Origin: Limnanthes douglasii subsp. nivea
Lineage: Eukaryota > Streptophyta > Magnoliopsida > Brassicales > Limnanthaceae
Assembly (NCBI GenBank): GCA_036936605.1
Contig: JAUPFV010000003.1
Coordinates: 78,166,273 to 78,230,272, forward strand
Length of the DNA: 64,000 nucleotides
Direction of reading: 5' to 3'
Both the position numbers and the translations under genes were made by a program. Below the pieces are notes generated by a model. It ran no database searches. It was not told the DNA's origin and saw only the letters and a program-made list of their open reading frames with translations. Each line of letters opens with the position of its first letter. Position 1 is the first letter of the stretch. Shown piece by piece: positions 1 through 10,628 of this stretch.

Positions 1-608
1 TCCTTTGTTTTGAACTTACCCTAAATAGATAATATCCAAATAATGGAATCTTCCTCGTGATCTTTTATAGAATTAGTCTGGATACTTTTAATAATATATA
101 GGATTCCAGAGTTTTGTAATTTATTTATATTACAAGCATTACTATTTCATTAGTTTTTAACCTTATTTATTGAATACCAACTATAATCTACACTATTATT
201 TAGGACTGTAATGGGTGAAGAGTTGCGCCATCTATCCAACCAAAAGTCTAGCTCACATTTACCCAATTTCCAGAAAATATGTTTTTTGCTTTGTCCCTAA
301 CACTCATTAGTCTTTTCCATATTTAGGAGTGGTTCCTAGAATACCATTCCTTATAGGAAAATGTGTCTTGAGAAGTTTCCTCATATTTATTCCACCATCT
401 TCAGATGGCCTACATACATTAGATCATTTTTTCCATTTGAATGTATTAATATCAACTGTTGATCCCTACGGTAATTTACTAAAAAATCTCTTGATTCTAT
501 CAATAATTTTTTTTGGAAACATACTACTATGTAACCAGTAGGTAGACAGAGACATTAATATTGTTTGGGTTAAAATCTGACGACCACCATAAAATAAGTG
601 TTTGCCTT

Positions 609-1781
609 CTAGTCCATAATCATGTCCCTGATTTTAGTGACCAATGTTTCGTAATTATTGGCTTTGTTATTAGTGTTAATAGGAATGCCAAGATAATTCC
701 CAGACTTAAAATAAGTCTGATCTTCGAGTCTAGAAAAAATAGTCTGATTCATTTTAGAGGAAATGATAACTTTAGTTTTAACTTTATTTATTGACTCTCC
801 AAATTGCTTTTGATAATGCTGAAGAAAAGAATCAAGCTTATTTATATTATCAGGAAGGTCATTTGTATATATGATAAGGCCATCTGCAAAGGCCAGAGAA
901 GGGATATTCATAAGGCTTCTAGTTCTGTATAACATATCCTTGTTTTCTTGAAATATATTGTTTAAACCCCTAACCAAATACTTCTCAGCAATTATGAAAA
1001 GGCTAAGGGATAAATGATCCCCTTACGTGATACTATTATCAATAAAACATGTTTTTAAAATCCGTACTAAAACCAAATTGAAGTAAGATTTTGAGGATAA
1101 AAATTTATGTGATATTCTATCAAAGGCATTGGTCATGTCAACCTTAATCATGGCATTATTTCCATTTGATTTCTTGTTTATGTCACGAGCTAGTTCTTTG
1201 ACGAAGAGAATATAGTCTTGAATATCTCTACCATATACAAAACCTCCTTGAACATCATATCTAATTTTAAGATATGAAGAATATGTTATTGACTATATTT
1301 TAGATTATTTTATCGAATAATGTACACATACTAATGGCTCAAAAAACATTTTCATGTTGTATGATCATTATTCTAGGGATAAAACAGATAATATTGGCCA
1401 AAATACCTTGAGGAATTACATGCCCCTAAAGAAAAAAAACTATGACATCACACAAATCCTTCATATTAATATGCCAACAAGTTTGGAAGAATTGACTGTT
1501 AAAGCCATCAGTACTAGAAGCACTCACTCGATTAAGGTTAGTAATTATCTCATGAATTTCTTTTTCAAAAGGTAATATCATTAAATATTTATTACCACAT
1601 CAGTTATTAATTTGGGGATAATATTCTTTAGGTTCTCTGCTTCTCGATGGTTAACTTGGTATGATAATATATATTTAAAGTATATCTCAGCATATTTATT
1701 TAATTGCACTTGGTTAGTAGTCCAAGTGTTATCATTTAGTATGCTTTGAATTATATTTATTATCCTTATATTTTTTAACAT
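609..1781 (-). pseudogene. LINE reverse transcriptase, broken (copy 1)
   Basis: Reverse transcriptase part of the LINE ORF2 polyprotein, which would copy element RNA into DNA at the nicked target. The piece at 1781-1581 matches the pre-RT region of LINE copy 3. Around 1140-1090 the minus strand reads as the VDMTNAFDRISHKFL block of non-LTR RTs. The piece 977-609 carries FADGLIIYTN, which corresponds to the catalytic FADD box with the second aspartate replaced by glycine, followed by a YLGIPI block. Stops and frameshifts separate the pieces, so no functional enzyme is made. Assignment to the L1-like plant RT family is confident; exact ends are not. Confidence 0.8.
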
Positions 1782-2284
1782 AGGAGTGATAGACAGTTGT
1801 GCTTTTATCTCGTTATTAATCCAATTAGAGTAGCACTTTTGATGCCATGATTCCTCTTTAGCTAGTAATTGAAGGTAGTTTGCCTTAACTTTAGATAACT
1901 TAATTCTATTTTAGGTATTTTGAGTTTCCTAAAAACTAATTTCAAAGTATTTAATAATCTCTTCAGTATTAAGGACAGGATCAAAGATGTTTCCAAATTT
2001 GTCTTTGTTCCAATTCTTAAGAGTACCATTTAATCTTTTAAGTTTATTCAAGAAAACATTTAATGGAAGATATATCATCTTTTGATTCTAACATTTTCCA
2101 CTGTACTAAAACATTCATTGTGTTGGATCCATATATTTTTAATTTAAATGGGTTTTTAATCTTATTGAAACCTATGGAGATTGATATACAAATAAGGAGA
2201 GTGGTCTCAATATGTTTTAGTCATGTGTGTTTACTCTAGTGTTAGTGAAGTAGTCATCCCGGACATAGTTATATAAAACTCTAT

Positions 2285-2782
2285 CTAGCCTCTTCTATTT
2301 ATTATTATTAGTCCATGTATACTTGGTACCCAAGTTACTAGTATCCTCAAGACGTAATCCCTTATAGTATTATTGCAATCTTCCAAACATTTTAGACAAA
2401 TAAAAGAACAAACAACTTGTTCATGAGGAGAGAAAATTGCATTAAAATCACCCATCAAAAGCCACTCCTTAATAATGTCTGATAAGGGTCTTAAGTTGTT
2501 CCATAAGTTAAATATAAGCTCCCTGATACATTTAGCATAGATAACTCTAACAAGAAAGCTTTTGTCCATGTTTATGTTACTAACATGGGCATGGATGAAA
2601 ATCTGATGATTGATGATAATATCAACATTGAAATTATAATTCCACATAAGCCAAATCTTGTTATTAATATTTGTAATGAACTTTCTAAATCCATTATACC
2701 TATTTATTTTCTCCATATGTTCTAACTTAATCAAAGGCTCATGGAGAGCAATAAAATCAAGTTCTCTTGTTTTTTGATACAC
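2285..2782 (-). pseudogene. LINE endonuclease domain, broken (copy 1)
   Basis: APE-like endonuclease that would nick target DNA for target-primed reverse transcription. Visible are an LDFIALHEP block near the start (the family's catalytic-glutamate region) and LLMGDFNAI near residue 108, the conserved GDFN metal-binding motif. The usual N-terminal WN(I/V)RG motif and the C-terminal SDH motif are not in this frame, so the domain is interrupted at both ends. It lies between ORF1 remnants and RT in the expected order. Confidence 0.75.
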
Positions 2783-3034
2783 TCGAGCCTTCTCTTAGAG
2801 GCTTTGTTTCATATTCCTCTAATGTTCCAGTTCAGGATCTTGATAGTCATCTAGATTTGGTTTAGGAGGATTTGTTGGAATCTTTAGTCTTTAGAGCCTT
2901 AATAACTACTGATTTTTGTTTCCTTGTATTTTTTGCTTCTTTTAGCTTTTTAGTTAGAATTTCTTTGAAGTCCTTGTCCACTGTTATTTTTATAAGGGTA
3001 TGAGAGGCGGGTAGGCTACCAATACTATTCTTAT

Positions 3035-3268
3035 TTAGTGTATGGTGTTCAAAGTTCGGGTTTCATAATCTGTATTAGTTAATATGTTTAAACTTGTATC
3101 CACAAACTGAATTACCTCAATTATTTCAGCATCATTTATGGTAGGAATATCCTCATTTGTAAGGATGTTACTAACATATTTATAAGGGAAAATAGTTTTC
3201 AAATTGGAATTATTTTGATTTGTGACAGATTTTGAACTGTTTTGACTCAATTTTTTTAGTTTATCCAC
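3035..3268 (-). pseudogene. LINE ORF1 tail fragment (copy 1)
   Basis: Polar, asparagine- and lysine-rich 77-residue frame between the ORF1 domain and the endonuclease. Position and composition match the variable C-terminal tail of plant LINE ORF1; LINE copy 3 has a similar tail at 15549-16100. No recognisable domain. Confidence 0.4.
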
Positions 3269-3352
3269 CTCATGAAAACTTTTAATACTATTGTTCTTCT
3301 CTTCATTAGTTATTAATATAGTAATATAATTTATTTTATCTTTTATTACTAT

Positions 3353-3758
3353 TGATGAGTCCGAATATTGCTACCTCTCCGGACGGGGACAGTTCGAACT
3401 AGGATCACCAGACCGGACAGGGCAGTTCGAATACCTAGCCCATTGTACTGTTCGAACTATGACTAAAGTTCTTAAAAACCTAAACACTTCTTGACTAAGC
3501 TGCTTGCTCTTCTACTAAAAGCTCATGGGTCTTTGAACATGACCCGGGTCCATTAAACATGACCCGAAAGCCCATAAAGCCCAAATACAAGGGTATAAAT
3601 ACCCCACCAGTAGCATTAAATAGGGGTAATGAAAATTAAATACAACCAGGCTGCTTAATTCTACCTCTACTCTCTACTTAAACATTAAAACACCCACATA
3701 CCTCCACAAACCCTAAACAAATTAAAAATTTACCCTCAGACAGAAATTAACCACACCA
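3353..3758. mobile_element. Solo LTR A inserted in LINE copy 1
   Basis: A 406-bp segment starts TGATGAGTCC and ends CCACACCA (the TG...CA rule) and is flanked by a perfect 5-bp repeat, actat (3348-3352 and 3759-3763). It interrupts the LINE between ORF1 and its tail. It contains a TATA-like gggtataaataccccac (3591-3607) and three copies of a ttcgaa-containing motif at 3390-3460. The TATA placement suggests + orientation. No internal retrotransposon coding sequence is present, so it is best explained by LTR-LTR recombination. Confidence 0.8.
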
Positions 3759-3979
3759 ACTATAAACTTAACTTTTGGTAATTTTGGTACGCACATTTCA
3801 GTTTGATTAAAAGAGTTAGTATTATGTATTATATCTTGGATTTTTCCTTTATTGTAATTAAGTTTCTATTTTTTACATTCAGAGAATTCATGTCCCAAAA
3901 GTTGACACAATAAACAATATTAGGGTATATCTTTATAATTGATATCCAACTAACAACCATCATTGTCCCCGAACCCAAT

Positions 3980-4656
3980 TCATACTTTATATAATATTTT
4001 CTTGGTTACATCTAATTTTACCCAGGCATAACAACAATTATACTTAGTTTTATGTCTGTTAGGGACCCAAATTTTAAGAGGCTTCCATATACAAGATGCT
4101 ACCATTTTAATGAGGTTTTTATTATATAAGTATTCATGAAGGTTATAGATCTTTATCCATACCGGATTAATTGGACTTTTGTATTTAGGATTAAAATCAG
4201 TTGTCCATTTAAATAGTCTCATTGAATATTCACGTATGGTCCAAAAACATTTCTTCCATAGTTTACACAAGTCCTCTTGAAGTGTGAGTTCAATCAGGAT
4301 GTGTTTAGCATCACTATCATACATTGACCTCACCCACAAATTTAAAGTATTGAAAAATTCTTGAATAAATATGAGTTTACGCATACTTCTTGTGAATTTT
4401 GTAATTAAGGTAGATTTAGATGAGGTCATTAAATTCTTATTGTATTGAGTTGTGAATTGTATAGACACATGATCTTGTTTCTCATGAATTTCTCTAAATG
4501 TGATAGCATTGCGTTTTTCACATATGATTTGATCACTTCTGAATATGACTTGATATTCTTTACCATTTGGTTTTGATTCTTCCATGAATTTTTTTCAAGA
4601 TTCAAGATAGAAGGAATGGTATGATCATCTTTGTTCTTATCTATTTTGCTTGTCAA
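3980..4656 (-). pseudogene. LINE ORF1 with DUF4283-like domain (copy 1)
   Basis: ORF1 of plant L1 elements encodes an RNA-binding protein of the RNP particle. The 201-residue frame (4585-3980) contains WTTDFNPKYKSPINPVWIKI, then a HEYLYN block and a WVPNRHKTKYNCCYAWVKLD block. The same blocks occur in LINE copies 3 (15194-15478) and 4 (46188-46409), so the family is shared. A second overlapping frame (4656-4429) shows a frameshift at the N terminus. The upstream limit of the element is not resolved. Confidence 0.7.
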
Positions 4657-4969
4657 ATATGAAAAATTGGATTATGTTATGCCTCTGTTTTGAGATCTTT
4701 AGACTGTTACTCTATTTTCTTTTATTCATAAAGACTTTGAAGGACCATAATTTTGTGTAGATTTTGATATGTTGTCACTCTTGATTGAAATATTTTCCAT
4801 GACATTGATCATAACTGGAAAGTAGCCGATAATATATTGAAATGATGATGAATTTTACCTCATATTACTCTGTTCTTGATGTAGTTCTTTTTATGTAAGA
4901 TATTTACAATTTTATTAAAAGGTAATAAGCTTAGAAAATAATATTAGTATATGAAAAACAAGTGATTCT

Positions 4970-5655
4970 ATGAATACTGTTTTTTTACATATTTATATAG
5001 ATTTGAACCAATAACTTTTATGAGTTTTTAACATAAAATTGTATACAATCCACTATAAGTTTTATAATATTAGCATCACACATTCTAATTTCACCCAAAA
5101 AAAATTTGTCGCAAACAAAATAAATTAACCACTTATATAATTTATATATTTATCAATTGTTTTTTACCTATGCATTAGAACTTTGTTATAGATGATATGG
5201 ATTTTTTATTTTACAATTATGATTAATCATCGAAATTGGTAAAGTGTATCAAAAGAGTGAGTGGTTTAATTATGCAAAATGTGTTCAACAAGAATGACAA
5301 TTTTGATACAAAAATAACATTAATAAATTTTTGACGCACATGACAAATTCCGATAACTAACCATAATTTTTAACCTAACTCCTTAGGTTAGATATTATCA
5401 ATAGATATTTGTATGTTACACGCTTATTATATCTTACATCTAAAAGGATATTTATTTTGTGCTTTGTATATTATATAAAGTATGTAAAAAATAACTATAA
5501 TACCGGGGGAACAAAGCTAGCAAACTTATTTGCTATATAAAAGACGATTAGTTATGTTTTGTGTTTGGTTTCTAAATATTTAAGAACTGTATTTTTTATC
5601 AAAATAAAATCATAGCGTTATTTATTTATTTTATTTAGGCTTAATAAAATTTTAA
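4970..5655 (+). repeat. Segmental duplicate of the BPC-1 upstream region
   Basis: By eye this segment aligns co-linearly with 8340-8609 and then 10113-10395. It begins with about 110 bp of LINE reverse transcriptase (minus), crosses the same LINE/non-LINE junction as copy B, and ends with the block around gctatataaaagacgatta that in copy B (10273 onward) lies just upstream of BPC gene 1. Copy A lacks the Copia element (8610-10112), so the duplication predates that insertion. No BPC coding sequence follows copy A. Confidence 0.7.
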
Positions 5656-6180
5656 TTTGACAGGTATTACACCATTCTTCTGGTTTGGTCTTCTTTAGGT
5701 TAAACTACGTCCTTCAATTTTCTGTCTAGAGCTTAGTTGTAAATTGTTGAATCTAGTCAACGTATTTGGTTGAAGATTTTATCCAAACATATAGACTTAT
5801 TGAAGAAGGACAACTTTTTCTTCATAAATCTCAGGGAAATCATTTGAATTCACTCAGAATTCCTTCAAGGCAACTTAGTTTTCTTTGATAATATCAATAA
5901 AGGTAATTATCTTTTATCTCTACTTATATTCTTTTTAGTTGTTAGCTTCTAATTCTTTCTTATTTTTATCTGATTAGAGAACATTTTAAATTATTTGTGA
6001 ACTTGTTATTATTCCCGCAAACATATACATTTCTAGGAACAAGAAGTCAAAAGTAACCTACTAGAAATTGTTAGTAACCAATAATTATACATAGGCAGAA
6101 CTGTGAATGTTACAATCACGATAAGTTTAGCATTAGAAACAATAATAGATAATATAGTAGAGGAACAATCAATCTTCAAT
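5656..6180. other. Gene-less stretch
   Basis: AT-rich sequence between the duplicated upstream segment and the 3' end of LINE copy 2. I see no coding potential, repeat or RNA gene; part may be LINE 3' UTR. Confidence 0.5.
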
Positions 6181-6507
6181 TCCGATAGAACCTAAACCTA
6201 TACTTTATAGTAACGTGATAGCTATAAGCTGATTAGAGGCTTTGTTTAGATTGAAATCTAATGCATTTTTAGACTTCATAGTCCATTTAGAAAGCCCGCC
6301 AGTTTCCTTGTTTTGATCTCTAATGATATGTTGTAATACCATATTATAGGTTATTAGATTTCTGCAGCATTTAAGTAAATGTTCTAAGTTCTATGGATCT
6401 TTGTCTATAGGGAGAAATTGGATTAATATATTTGAGTCACTTTCTATTTTTAGATCGTTTATACCCAGGTTATCACAAATGACTATACCATCTAATGGAA
6501 ACCTGAC

Positions 6508-6780
6508 TTAAGCTAATATAGGAGTAAGTTTCTCGTATAATCTACCAAACCCAACAACTATGTTACCATTATTATCTCTTAGTAAAACTCCACCATTGGC
6601 CTCACCATTCATCAAACATGATCTATCTGCATTTAGATTCAACTTATTATATTTAGGGAGAGACCAGTTGAAAATAGTTATTTTTATTTTGATGTTTATG
6701 TGGTTGAAACATCGTTGCATTGAGGTTATAAGACCATTGAGATATGTTGAATAATTTGGCTTGATCCAGACTAGAAACAA
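6508..6780 (-). pseudogene. LINE RNase H domain, partial (copy 2)
   Basis: RNase H removes the RNA strand of the RNA/DNA hybrid. The 90-residue frame contains LNLNADRSCLMNGEANGGVL followed by a LLRDNNGNIVVGF block, the usual start of the plant LINE RNase H fold (first catalytic Asp in NADRS). The frame stops at 6508 before the remaining catalytic residues. Corresponding blocks occur in copies 3 (19102-19461) and 4 (about 51040-51280). Confidence 0.7.
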
Positions 6781-7726
6781 ATATGTTTAATATAGTTTAT
6801 AATATATGAAAGATAAGATATATTTTTATTAAATTTAGCTTGGTTCCGAGTTCTCCAAGGAATCCAACAGATAATAGTATGGGTTATATTCTTACATGAA
6901 CATCTTTTATAGTATACTAAAACTAACTTCTGATTATATGAGCAATGGTCATGAATCTGTTTAGAGAAGTAAGACCAAACTTACCAAGCTAACTTACAAG
7001 ACACAACTAGGTGATTTAAACTTTCGAAGTTGTCACAATTCTGACATTTAGAAACTAGGACTAAATCAACACCAATTCAACCATATAGAATTCTCCAAAT
7101 GAGTATAGAGCATTTTTTAGGTGTGATGTTAGGATTTATTATGTTTAATTCTCAAGTAATTTCATGTTTCCTTTGTTTTGAGCATACCCTCAACAAATAA
7201 CAGCCAATTAATGAAATCTTCTTCATGATCTTTTATACAATTATTTTGGATACTTTTGATAATATATGGGATAACAATTTTTTTTTAATTTATCCACATT
7301 ACAAGCATTACTATTTCAGTAGTTTTTAACCTTATCTATTGAATACCAACTATTATCAACACTACTATTTATGACTATAAAGGGTGAAGAGTTGCACCAT
7401 TTACCCAATTTCTAGATAATATATTTTTCAGTTTTGTCCTTAAAACTCATTAGTAGTTTCCATATTTAAGAGTGGTGTTAAGAATAGCTAACATGGAGAG
7501 AGTTACGGTCTTTACCGCATATACTATACATATATCTAAACCAAAAATATTTAAGGTCTCTAAACATATACCATAGCTTGTATGAAAAATGTATTTTGAA
7601 GGTTATGAATTTTTCTCATGTTTAGCCCACACTCTTCAAATGACCTATATAAATTAGACTATTTCCATTTGGTTGTATTAATATCAATTGTTAATCCCCG
7701 TGGGAATTTATTAAAAATTATTTCGA

Positions 7727-8440
7727 TTATATTAATACAGTTTTCGGTAACAGACTGTTTTGTAACCAGTAGGTAGACATGAACATTAAAATTGTTTGGA
7801 TTAAAATCAGACGACCACTGTAAGATAAGTTTTTTCCTTCCCAGTTCATAATCATGTCCTTGATTTTAGTGACCAATGCTTCATAATTACTGCTTTTGTT
7901 ATTAATGTTAATAAGAATGCGAAGATAAATAGTAGACAAATTACCGGACTTAAAACCAGTATGAACTTCCAGTCTAGAATAATTGATCCGATTTATTCTA
8001 GAAGAGATAATAATTTTAGTTTTAAATTTATTTATTAACTGCCCAGATTACTTTTGGTAATGCTGAAGAAAAGTGCAAAGCTTATCTATAGTATTAGGAA
8101 GGACATTTGTATATATGATAAGGTCATCCGCAAAGGTCAGTCAAGGAATATTCATTGGGCTTCTAGTTTTGTATAATGTATCCTTGTTTTCGTGAAATAT
8201 ATTTTTTAAACCCGTAACCCAATACCCCTCAACAATTATGAAAAAGTCCATGGGATAAATGATCAATTTTCCTGGTACCATTCTTAACCGTAAAGTATTC
8301 TTGAAATTCGCCATTAATATTAGTATTGGAGAATAAATGATTTCTACATATTTATCTAGATTTGAACCAATAATTTTCATAAGTTTTGAACAAAAAAATC
8401 TTATGCAATATACTATCAAATTCATGATATTAACATCACA
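7727..8440 (-). pseudogene. LINE reverse transcriptase fragment (copy 2)
   Basis: The minus strand at about 8137-8108 reads LTFADDLIIYTN, an intact FADD catalytic box, unlike copy 1 (FADG). The following block (7939-7727) has NWEGKNLSYSGRLILIQTIL, the conserved end of the plant LINE RT domain. Frames are broken between the blocks, and the RT N-terminal half is missing because of 5' truncation. Confidence 0.7.
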
Positions 8441-8609
8441 CATGTATACCGTAAACATATAATTTATATCTCTATCAATTATTTTTAATAAAGAAGAGTT
8501 GAATTACACCCCTACATCGAAACTTTGTTATAGATTGTGTGATTTTTATAACTACTCATCAAAAATGATCACATATATAAGAATAACTGGTTTACGGATG
8601 CAAGACGAA

Positions 8610-8701
8610 ATTATTAGAAAGTGTATATTACATAGAGTATAAATCTATTATTTATAGATAAAATATATGGACTAATGGGCTTAGGCCTTATATCTCTAAC
8701 A
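8610..8701 (-). repeat. 3' LTR of the TRIM-like Copia element (truncated)
   Basis: On the minus strand it starts TGTTAGAGATATAAGG and matches the 5' LTR through ttctaataat, with a short insertion. After that the match stops, so about the last 50 bp are missing and no target duplication can be scored. Confidence 0.75.
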
Positions 8702-8718
8702 CCCTCTCTCAAACTCGC
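8702..8718 (-). other. Polypurine tract of the TRIM-like element
   Basis: Minus strand reads gcgagtttgagagaggg immediately before the 3' LTR start, the expected place for the plus-strand primer. Confidence 0.6.
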
Positions 8719-8759
8719 AATGCTTATTCTTGCATTGGGAGTTTGTTACACAAAATAAA

Positions 8760-9480
8760 AGAAACAAAATTGAAACATCAACGAATCAAAACAAAACATC
8801 AAAACCAAAATCGTAACGTCAAAAACCAAAAAATCAAACTCCAATCTTCAAGCTCCAATCTTCAAACTCCAATCGTCAAGCTCCAATCTCCAAACTCCAA
8901 TCGCCAAGCTTCAATCTCCAAACTCCAAAACTCAAAACTAATACAAACGAAATCCAAACACCAAACAAATCTAAACGAAGTCAAGCAAAGCCAAACGAAG
9001 CCAAAACAAAACCAAACAAGTCCAAACGAAGCCAAACGAATCCAAACGAATCCGAACCAAGCCAAACGAAGCCAGACCAAACAAATGCAAACGAATCCAA
9101 AACAAATCCAAACAAGTCCAAACGAAGTCAAAACGAATCCAAACGAAGTCAAAACGAACCCAAACGAAGCCAAACTAATCCAAACAAAACCAAACAAAAC
9201 CAAACGAATCCAAAAAAAGCCAAACAAATCCAAAACAAAGCTAAAAAATCCAAACCAAGCCAAACCAAGCCAAACGAATCCACACGAAGCCAAAACGAAT
9301 CTAAACAACTTCAAACGAAGCTAAACGAAGAACGACTTCTAAACACCAAAACGAAATCTCAATGTCAAATACCCAAACAAATCAAATCTCAAATCCAAAT
9401 ACCAAACTAATATCCAAAAACCAAAATAAATTCAATTTCTAATTGCCAATTTTAAATTTCCAAAATCAAAATCAAAATCA
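8760..9480. repeat. A/C-rich degenerate tandem array inside the TRIM-like element
   Basis: About 700 bp with very few T and G on the + strand. The first part repeats a caatctccaaactc-like unit of about 15 bp. The rest repeats a roughly 10-bp unit, caaacgaagc/caaacgaatc. Long frames are open on both strands only because the unit lacks stop codons; they translate to low-complexity QTKPNEAK-type repeats and are not believed to be genes. Confidence 0.85.
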
Positions 9481-9959
9481 ATTTGAATTCACAGTTTTAC
9501 CAATAAGACTGCTGCACTGTTCCAGTTGCGATTTCTCCCAAACCGTACCACTGAATCATAATCTGACCGGTCATATTGAAGGGTTGGATGTCCCAAACAT
9601 GCTCTCCAAAATTCAGTAAAAACGGACATCGTTTGCCTTTCGATCAGACCGTTTTATTGGAGCTGCACACAGCAGATCCGAAAACCGAAAACTATATCTA
9701 TTCTGACGAAAAGCATATCGAAATTTCCAAAATAAATCCAATTGAAAAACAAGATAAAAAAATGGAAATCACACAAAAGCAGATCCAAAACAATATCAAT
9801 AAATAATCCAAAATTGTCGAACAGGTCCAAGATTTCCAAATAAATTCAATACTTAACGAAATTGAATACGTGGTAGATCTACAAAAATTCGAGCGGACAG
9901 CTAAAACAACTGCTCGCCGGCACAGCGGAAGACACGAAAACTTCAAGATCTAAGCCAAA

Positions 9960-9971
9960 GCTCTGATACCA
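9960..9971 (-). other. Primer-binding site (initiator tRNA-Met type)
   Basis: tggtatcagagc on the minus strand, directly abutting the end of the 5' LTR. This is the standard Copia/TRIM primer site. Confidence 0.85.
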
Positions 9972-10112
9972 TGTTAAGAAACAAATATAGATAAAAGAAG
10001 AATTAGTCACCAATAAGCGGCTAGAGTTTCTGATTATTAGAAAGTCTTTATAAATCTATTATTTATAGATAAACTATATGGGCTAATGGATTTAGACCTT
10101 ATATCTCTAACA
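9972..10112 (-). repeat. 5' LTR of the TRIM-like Copia element
   Basis: 141 bp, TG...CA ends with an inverted TGTTA/TAACA pair, adjacent to the tRNA-Met primer site. The length is within the range of TRIM LTRs. Confidence 0.8.
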
Positions 10113-10416
10113 GAAATCAAACAAAATATAATTGTATAGTCTGTTGATATATTCATATGTTTATATGTTACATGTTTATATTTTAAATGAAAGTTATTTT
10201 ATGTGTTGTATTTATACAAAATATGTAAAACATTAACTAAATATGGGTGGAACAATGGTAGCAAACCAATCGGCTATATAAAAGGCGATTACTTATGTCG
10301 TGTGTTTGGTTTTCAAATATTTATAAAGTGTCTTTTTTATTAAAATACATTTATAGCGTTATTAATTTAATTTATTTTATTTAGGCCTAAATCTAATAAA
10401 AGTAGAAGGGCGATTA

Positions 10417-10428
10417 TAGTATAAAAAC
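10417..10428 (+). promoter_or_regulatory. TATA-like box of BPC gene 1
   Basis: tagtataaaaac lies about 25-30 bp before the start of the CT-rich leader, which fits a start site near 10450. A second TATA-like motif, ctatataaaag, lies at 10274-10284, so the start site is not settled. Confidence 0.45.
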
Positions 10429-10448
10429 GGTTGTAAAAGATGAGGCAT

Positions 10449-10613
10449 CTTCTTCTCTCTCTTTCTCTCTGATCTGATTGCTAGCTAGGGATTTCCTTTC
10501 TCTCTCTCTCTCTTAATTCTCTCTCCTCTCTCCTCTCTCTTCTTTCTTTGCCGTCTCTCTCAGATTTCTCTCTCCTCTCTCTTCCCTCCCTGTCTCTCTC
10601 CAGAAGGGCAAAA
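10449..10613 (+). promoter_or_regulatory. CT/GAGA-rich 5' leader of BPC gene 1
   Basis: Runs of tctctctctct and cctctctc, the complement of the GA repeats bound by BBR/BPC proteins. The last 60 bp, ending ctctccagaagggcaaaa, are nearly identical to the leader of BPC gene 2 (57560-57626). There is no ATG in this stretch, consistent with an untranslated leader. Confidence 0.75.
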
Positions 10614-10628
10614 CCTTTTAAAGGGCAT

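Larger units (their letters stand above)
1..4700 (-). mobile_element. L1-type LINE, copy 1 (degenerate, cut by window edge)
   Basis: Non-LTR retrotransposon read on the minus strand. In element order I see an ORF1 with a DUF4283-like domain (4656-3980), an ORF1 tail (3268-3035), an APE-type endonuclease (2782-2285), reverse transcriptase pieces (1781-609) and C-terminal sequence running off the left edge. Parts 1-1050 match LINE copy 2 at about 7150-8250 at the DNA level. The reading frames are broken many times, so it is dead. A solo LTR (3353-3758) has inserted into it. The 5' boundary is uncertain. Confidence 0.8.
6180..8440 (-). mobile_element. L1-type LINE, copy 2 (5'-truncated)
   Basis: Minus-strand LINE fragment holding the RT C-terminal half (about 8440-7727), the connecting region (7700-6800) and an RNase H domain (6780-6508). 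ORF1 and the endonuclease are absent, as expected of 5' truncation during target-primed reverse transcription. About 7150-8250 aligns with 1-1050 of LINE copy 1. The truncation junction near 8435 is also present in the duplicated segment near 5085. Confidence 0.75.
8610..10112 (-). mobile_element. TRIM-like non-autonomous Copia element
   Basis: Minus-strand element of about 1.5 kb. The 5' LTR is 10112-9972 (141 bp, TGTTAGAGATAT...TTCTTAACA). It is followed directly by tggtatcagagc (9971-9960), the primer-binding site complementary to the 3' end of initiator tRNA-Met that is typical of plant Copia elements. The 3' LTR begins TGTTAGAGATATAAGG at 8701, preceded by a polypurine tract, and is truncated near 8610. 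The internal 1.26 kb has no gag or pol; it consists of a low-complexity array plus about 480 bp of unique sequence. It has split a duplicated segment upstream of BPC gene 1. Confidence 0.8.
8340..10400 (+). repeat. BPC-1 upstream segment, copy B of the duplication, split by a Copia element
   Basis: Parts 8340-8609 and 10113-10395 are the two halves of the region duplicated at 4970-5655. They are separated by the TRIM-like Copia element. The right half includes caaaccaatcgg (CCAAT-like, 10263-10274) and ctatataaaag (10274-10284), and runs directly into the BPC-1 proximal promoter. Confidence 0.65.

Noticed and set aside
3353..3390. Hammerhead-ribozyme-like start, tgatgagtcc...ggac, in solo LTR A
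   Set aside because: The C of the CUGAUGA core is T and the required GAAA box is missing, so it is not a hammerhead or retrozyme on this evidence.
8743..9324. Long open frames on both strands (193 and 150 residues)
   Set aside because: They are translations of the CAAACGA-type array, which lacks stop codons in any frame. Low-complexity, no domain.
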